Below, piece by piece: positions 58,594 to 64,000 of a stretch of DNA of 64,000 bases. The translations under genes and the position numbers were made by a program. The DNA is taken from positions 1 to 64,000 of the forward strand of contig JAOALB010000036.1 of assembly GCA_025331125.1 (NCBI GenBank), read 5' to 3'. The stretch is from Mycogone perniciosa (Eukaryota; Ascomycota; Sordariomycetes; Hypocreales; Hypocreaceae). The notes below the pieces were generated by a model that was given only the letters and a program-made list of their open reading frames with translations, searched no databases and was not told the DNA's origin. Position 1 is the first letter of the stretch; each line of letters opens with the position of its first letter.

Positions 58594-60567
58594 GGCTTTG
58601 ATTACGACGAGGAATGGCAATGGCAACAAAGACAGCTACAGTGTACGGAGTAAAAACACGAATTAATGCCGTTCAGTTCTCACCGCGAGAATGATGAGGA
58701 TTTTGTTGGGGATTCCTATGCCGCCACGAAATCACTCTTGCAATCGGCATAAGCTCCGGCAAGTCAGTGCATCTTTTCCGCTGTAACCCGTTCTCCTCGG
58801 CTTTGGGCTCGGATAATATTATCGATAGTCCTATCGATAAGTATATACGGAGAGTACGTGAGTGTGGCTCACCATGTGGCTAGTGTACAGTCAAAGCGTG
58901 AGACATGTCCGCATTAGGAAATGCGAGGAAACAGGGGCGCCTCCACTGCAATTAGCGCATATGCAGGGGAACAGAAGAAGCAAACAGAGTTCTTTGGGAA
59001 AAAGGAAACAAAATATTATTGCCGTTGATGAGGAGGACATGCTGAATTCTATGACGAAAGGATGATGAGGTGGGAAAGCTTGCACAAGCCTAGGCTACTA
59101 ATACTGTACTTCGTACCTCGTACCACTAATAGTACGAGTAGTACCTAGTAAGTAGTAGTGATCCTACCGGCTGTGCCATCGGCTTGACGCGTTTATGGTT
59201 GCAGTGCATATGTAACTTGCAGAAACTGGCCAGGAACAGAGCGGCAGATTGAAATTGTTCCCAATCATTTGCACACCTCTCGTTCTTTTGTCGTACGAGT
59301 AACTGCAGAGCTCTCTGACTGTTGACGAAACATCTCAGAGTAGTATTAAGTGCTGGCTTGTTCTCGTAAGCACAGACCGAGTCGCCGAGTGTCCGGCATC
59401 GTCGGAGGGTTTGTGATTAAAACGCCGTCATCACATCAGCCGTATTCCGTAGTGCCCGCAGCGCCCCTTTTCATCCCACACTACGAAGTACTTCGTACCT
59501 AGTTAGTAATCCATGAACAATGTCATTTGGGCCCTTTTACGAAGTCCTCCGTGCTATTATTATCTATGAAGTTGATCCATTTGCATTGAACGCTCAGCCT
59601 GTCCGCCCGGGAGATTCGGTCAATAGGTTGCCAAGACTGTAAAACGCTTTCCGCCAAATTAACTGACCCATGGAGTGTTGAGCCCACTTTCTCTGCCCTT
59701 GTTGTCCAATGAACCGATTGGACCTCCTGAATGGTTGGTTGGTTGACTGTTTTCTGCTGAAGCCGAAGCGAGAGGTCCGCTCCCAAGGCTTTTGGTGTTT
59801 GTCGGTCCACGCCTAGCCTCGATTTTTCTGCCTTGTGGGTTTTGCTGCCCCTTTCAATCCGCTTATCGCGCTGCCTTGCTTGACTTGCTTTCCTTCATCT
59901 CCTCCAACTCACCAGTTCTCCCGGCCTGCGATTGTCCGTCCTCTTCAGTCCCTGTCGCTTGGCTCTGTCGCCATTGTCGAATCTCAACCAGCTACTGCTG
60001 GTACCCCCCGAGTCTTGCGAATCCGAGGAACGCGGATCGAATCGAGAACGGACAAAGAGCCCCTACGGACGCGGTTGAGTGGAATCAAACGGCTACGCTT
60101 GCTATCCGCCTAGCAGCTGGCAGTCGGTAAGTCTCCTCTTTCTTTGGCATATCAATGGGCGGTTCTGTGCATCAATCGACGCGTTCTGGTCGTGACCATC
60201 CCCGACTACACTGCACACCTTTTCTAAATTCCGCTGTTGGGTATGGCGTCTTTCCGCTGGCAAGCCTCAGCACAACAAGTGGCGCCACCCGTCAAAGCCC
60301 AATTGACCCGCCCATCTACACCACATCGCCCTGTAGCGCCCTGAAAGGTGTGGCCGTGCAGGCTGCAAGTCGTCTGCACCTACGCAATGCTCCTACAACC
60401 TGCACCTTACATCATCTCGTCTTCGTCACAGCAACGCCCTGTCCCATAATTAGCCTTTGGCTGACTCGACTTCTACTGCAGACTCAAACCCACTACTATT
60501 TTGCCTCCTGATCCCTCACTGGCAGCCAACAGCATCAAGCCCCTTTTGCTCGATTCGCTGGGAGAAC
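58594..60567. promoter_or_regulatory. Divergent AACS/LCB2 promoter region
   Basis: About 2 kb between start codons. TACGGAGTA lies at 58644, TACTTCGTA at 59107, and a perfect 16-bp palindrome TACGAAGTACTTCGTA at 59482-59497. A likely LCB2 5' UTR intron spans 60127-60481: GTAAGT donor, CTGAC branch site, CTACTGCAG acceptor. Confidence 0.6.
60127..60481 (+). other. Probable 5' UTR intron of LCB2
   Basis: A perfect GTAAGT at 60127 and a polypyrimidine plus CTGAC/TGCAG acceptor at 60481 precede the LCB2 start by 86 nt. Upstream sequence (59.8-60.1 kb) is pyrimidine-rich like a fungal leader. Intron length would be 355 nt, longer than those in the coding regions here. Inferred from signals only. 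Confidence 0.5.
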
Positions 60568-62556
60568 ATGCCCCGCAGGCTACCAAATCCCTTCGCTAGC
60601 GCTTCCGCCATGTCGACATCGGAAAAGACTGGCGAAAGACGTCTCTCCACCTCAAAGGGGAATCGACTCAGCCAGCTCTTCTCCTCCAGCCCCAAGTCGA
60701 AGGAGCAGACGGCTGTGCAATCCCTGCTCGCCATGCAGCAAACTCAGATCAACAGCGTGTCGCAGTCGGCCGTGTCCCTGCCCACAATCTCTCTCTCAAC
60801 CGCCGACTCAAATACCGTCGAGCCTCCGACCACGACCCTATTTCGGCCCCAATCGTCCGAGGAGATGGACCTTCGGCGGCGTGCCGAGGCGCAATTCGGT
60901 CCTCTCTTGCACGAAAACCACTTGTACATCAGCAAGTCTCATGGCAAGCCGCTCGAGGCCCCGGTTGAGGACGAACCCCCATACTACTATCTCTTCACCA
61001 CCTATTTCAGCTACCTCATGCTTATTCTTCTTGGTCATATACGCGACTTCTTTGGCAAACGCTTTGGAGACAAGAAGATATACCAGCCTCTCAAGGTTCA
61101 GAACGGATACGCGCCATTGAATGATGATTTCGACAGCTTTTATACCAGACGGTTAAAGCGTCGGTTGGATGACTGCTTCGCTCGAACAACTGTTGGTGTC
61201 CCCGGTCGATACATCACTCTCATGGATCGCAAGTCAGACGACTTCAACTACTCATACCAATATACCGGCACCTACACCGAGACTCTCAACATGAGCTCAT
61301 ACAATTACCTTGGCTTTGCCCAGTCAGAAGGTCCCTGTGCCGATGCCACCGAGGAGTGTGTCAAGAAGTATGGTGTTGCCTTCTCCAGCCCGCGATCCGA
61401 AAGCGGCACCACCGATTTGGCCGTCGAGGTTGAGCGTGAGATTGCCGCTTTTGTTGGAAAGCCCGATGCTATGGTTTTTTCTATGGGCTATGTCACCAAT
61501 GCCAGCACTTTCCCAGCCATCGTTGGCAAAGGCTGTCTCATCATCTCTGACGAATTGAACCATGCATCGATTCGAATTGGTGCTCGTCTCTCCGGCGCTG
61601 TTATTTCCTCTTTCAAGCACAACGACATGCGAGATCTCGAACGTGTTCTCCGCGAAGCAATCTCTCAGGGTCAGCCCCGAACTCACCGTCCTTGGAAAAA
61701 GATTGTTCTCGTCGTCGAGGGTCTATATTCCATGGAGGGAACTCTGTGCGATCTTCCTAGAATTCTGGACCTCAAGCGCAAGTACAAGTTCTATCTCTTC
61801 ATCGACGAGGCTCACTCCATTGGTGCTCTGGGACCCCGCGGGCGTGGCGTTTGCGATTACTTTGGCATCGATCCTTCGGAAATTGACATTCTCATGGGAA
61901 CTCTGACTAAATCCTTTGGCGCCAACGGTGGCTACATCGCGGCTGACAAGCACATCATTGACAAGCTTCGGATTACCAATGCCTCTACCATTTACGGCGA
62001 GGCTCCCGCACCCTGTGTTCTCATGCAGATTTTGGTCTCTCTCAGGTTGATCACAGGCGAGATATCCCCCGGCCAGGGTGAGGAACGTCTTCAGCGTATC
62101 GCCTTCAACTCTCGCTACCTCCGCCTTGGACTTAAGCGTCTCGGTTTCATCGTCGCTGGACATGACGATTCCCCCATTGTCCCCGTCCTGCTGTATCATC
62201 CTGCAAAGATGCCTGCCTTCAGCCATGAGATGCTCAAGCGCAAAATCTCTGTCGTGGTTGTGGGCTATCCTGCTACCCCTCTAATCAGCTCGCGTGCTCG
62301 CTTCTGTATCTCAGCAGCGCATAACAAGGAAGATCTGGATAGAATGCTGGTTGCCTGTGATGAGGTCGCAGACCTCCTTCAGCTCAGGTACTCAACCGGC
62401 ATCGCTGGTGGCCTTGAGCCTCTTCCCGATGACGTCAATCCAGATGAGGAAGTGGAGTGGAGGAAGGCTAATGGCATTCCAATCAAGCCTCCTCGATGGG
62501 CTGTTGAAGATGTCCTTCGACGAGGTGTCACTGATACGAAGATTGCCCTGCGATAA
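60568..62556 (+). CDS. LCB2: Serine palmitoyltransferase subunit 2
   Basis: Catalytic PLP subunit of serine palmitoyltransferase in the ER, the first committed step of sphingolipid synthesis (serine plus palmitoyl-CoA to 3-ketosphinganine), working with Lcb1. Intronless coding frame of 662 aa. The N-terminal 110 residues are Ser/Thr-rich; a membrane segment follows (about 145-170, YYYLFTTYFSYLMLILLG). The alpha-oxoamine synthase fold carries NHASIRIG (His332), FIDEAHSIGALG (Asp413, His416) and the PLP-lysine motif GTLTKSFGA (Lys448). Start 60568 is the first ATG in frame; the frame is open upstream without an ATG. A second Met at residue 15 is the alternative. The yeast protein is 561 aa, so the N-terminal extension is fungus-specific. 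Confidence 0.95.
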   Translation: MPRRLPNPFASASAMSTSEKTGERRLSTSKGNRLSQLFSSSPKSKEQTAVQSLLAMQQTQINSVSQSAVSLPTISLSTADSNTVEPPTTTLFRPQSSEEMDLRRRAEAQFGPLLHENHLYISKSHGKPLEAPVEDEPPYYYLFTTYFSYLMLILLGHIRDFFGKRFGDKKIYQPLKVQNGYAPLNDDFDSFYTRRLKRRLDDCFARTTVGVPGRYITLMDRKSDDFNYSYQYTGTYTETLNMSSYNYLGFAQSEGPCADATEECVKKYGVAFSSPRSESGTTDLAVEVEREIAAFVGKPDAMVFSMGYVTNASTFPAIVGKGCLIISDELNHASIRIGARLSGAVISSFKHNDMRDLERVLREAISQGQPRTHRPWKKIVLVVEGLYSMEGTLCDLPRILDLKRKYKFYLFIDEAHSIGALGPRGRGVCDYFGIDPSEIDILMGTLTKSFGANGGYIAADKHIIDKLRITNASTIYGEAPAPCVLMQILVSLRLITGEISPGQGEERLQRIAFNSRYLRLGLKRLGFIVAGHDDSPIVPVLLYHPAKMPAFSHEMLKRKISVVVVGYPATPLISSRARFCISAAHNKEDLDRMLVACDEVADLLQLRYSTGIAGGLEPLPDDVNPDEEVEWRKANGIPIKPPRWAVEDVLRRGVTDTKIALR

Positions 62557-64000
62557 GTGCATTCATAATCGCCTTCGGATTAGGTCACTCCTCTCGATCA
62601 TAAACCACATAGAACGGAATAACGGCCGGGTGTTTCAGGCGCATGTGCTTTGTGAGGTTCAGGAAGGTTTTCCTTTTTGATTTCACCACCTTGTTCGACT
62701 ATTGGGGTTTTGGCCCTACGGGATCTCATTGGCCATTCTCTTGGTCGCTTGGGGATTCATTAATTACTTAATTATGTGACCATGGATGCCGTCATGACTC
62801 AGTCCAGAGTTGTACGCCATGTTATGGGATAGTCTCATGGGAAGACAATGAGAATCAGAAAATATTAGCAGGTTAGGGTCCAGTTTGGACAGGCAGGGAG
62901 GGCAGGGAAGGGTCCAACCGGGACGAATTAGGTATATAGACAGGGCCCACTGGTATCGGCCATTGTAGATATGATCCAGAGCACGGTGTAGATGTGTTAA
63001 GTTTAATGAAGTTGAGATAAAGACGATTGAACAATCCCTACCGACTATGCTGTGAACTATGGGTTTATAAGTCTGGATTGGCCATGACTGTCTTAGTGAC
63101 GCGACTGTTCGTGAAGCCTTTGGGGTGGGTTAACCTGTAGCAGTGGCAATACTGAGAATTTGAAGCGAATGGCCCAAGATTTCAGAGTCATGTAAAATAC
63201 GAGGGCTTCCAACAGCCTGTAGAGTACTCATTGATGAGATTGTAATAATATAGGAGCTTGCGGTAACCCTTCTTGAGAAAATATAGCAATGTACTTCGTA
63301 CCTAGGTAGTGTATGACGCAGGAGATTGTTAATTATCCACCATTGCCATTCCAATGAAACCCTTACCCACCACAACTATAATGAGTTGGCTGAGTGAATC
63401 TCACCTGTCATCAGAGCTTATCTTCGTTCGGCATCGAAATTTCAGCACAGAACAAGAACCTGAAACGCAGACATGGGAGGGCTGAGACTGAAGATTGCGG
63501 GGACAGTGAACTTGGCGACCCCAGCTTGTCGAAAATGGTGTTTCATGACGGCATGTTCGGCAGTCTGCACATGATATGACGAAAAGGGATTTAACCGTCT
63601 CATCGAAACTGGGGGTTACAAGTGGTGGCAATGATGTTTTGGTGTATCATGTGTGAGCGACCTGAGGCTGGAAGTTGGTGTTTCCGGGTTGGTTGCCTTG
63701 TGGGCTGATGGCTGATTTCTGCTTGGCTACCGTCATAGAATGCATCACATCTCTATTTCGGTGTAAGCTATTATTATGGTGTTTGTCTACTCCGTATGTC
63801 GAGCAGGTAGGTTATAGTAGGCGTTATGAAAGCCCCAATGTGTGGGAGGGAGTGAGTAAGCTGTCAAGAATTGGCTTCAGGTGTACTTTGTACGTCATAC
63901 AAAATGAAACCTCGACTGGAAGCAAGAGTTAAAAATTTGGTTTCTTAGTAATAAACTTGGATAAAATATATCTCAAATTAGTAACGAAATGCAACCAGCC
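62557..64000. other. Gene-free tail of the window
   Basis: LCB2 3' UTR, then AT-rich DNA with no supported gene. TACTTCGTA lies at 63292 and TACTCCGTA at 63788. Confidence 0.6.

Noticed and set aside
59792..60130. Upstream coding exon for LCB2
   Set aside because: The frame does not join sensibly to LCB2 across the 60127-60481 intron and looks like pyrimidine-rich leader.

Overview
The window is nuclear DNA of a filamentous ascomycete (Pezizomycotina, most likely a sordariomycete and plausibly Hypocreales). The evidence is short introns (about 49-170 nt) with fungal GTAAGT-type donors and CTAAC/CTGAC branch sites, single-copy fungal housekeeping genes that read cleanly after splicing, and long gene-poor spacers. 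All exon boundaries below were placed by eye from splice signals, reading frame and family conservation. I saw no rRNA, tRNA, CRISPR or intact transposon.

Layout, left to right. A (TAA)n microsatellite starts the window. GDH2 (NAD-glutamate dehydrogenase, minus) is followed by a 7 kb gene-free spacer. Next come TOM22 and an ADAL/MAPDA-type N6-methyl-AMP deaminase (both plus), with a decayed copy of the deaminase 3' end just downstream. FZO1 (mitofusin, minus) and VPS2 (ESCRT-III, plus) are divergent across a short shared promoter. A PP2C phosphatase and a 1313-aa ADF-H domain protein follow (plus). A minus-strand block then runs from 31 to 58 kb: an Aro80-like Zn2Cys6 factor, TAF14, YRB1/RanBP1, an unrecognised single-pass membrane protein, a phosducin-like protein, a broken 3CxxC zinc-finger gene, the G-protein beta subunit and acetoacetyl-CoA synthetase. 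LCB2 (serine palmitoyltransferase, plus) and a gene-free tail close the window.

Functionally this is mostly core metabolism, organelle biogenesis, trafficking and signalling. It is not a biosynthetic cluster or a mobile island. The one suggestive neighbourhood is the phosducin-like protein (a Gbeta-gamma assembly cochaperone in the known family) about 5 kb from the Gbeta gene it would serve, with only the pseudogene between them.

The strongest unexplained signal is non-coding. A 9-mer, TACGGAGTA (either strand), occurs about 40 times by hand count against a random expectation of about 0.5. A sister form, TACGAAGTA, occurs about 15 times. I found none in the coding exons I assigned, and copies are dense in the spacers at 7-10, 34.6-35.6, 40.2, 46.9-48.4 and 52.7-56.2 kb, often as a 7-bp tandem unit.
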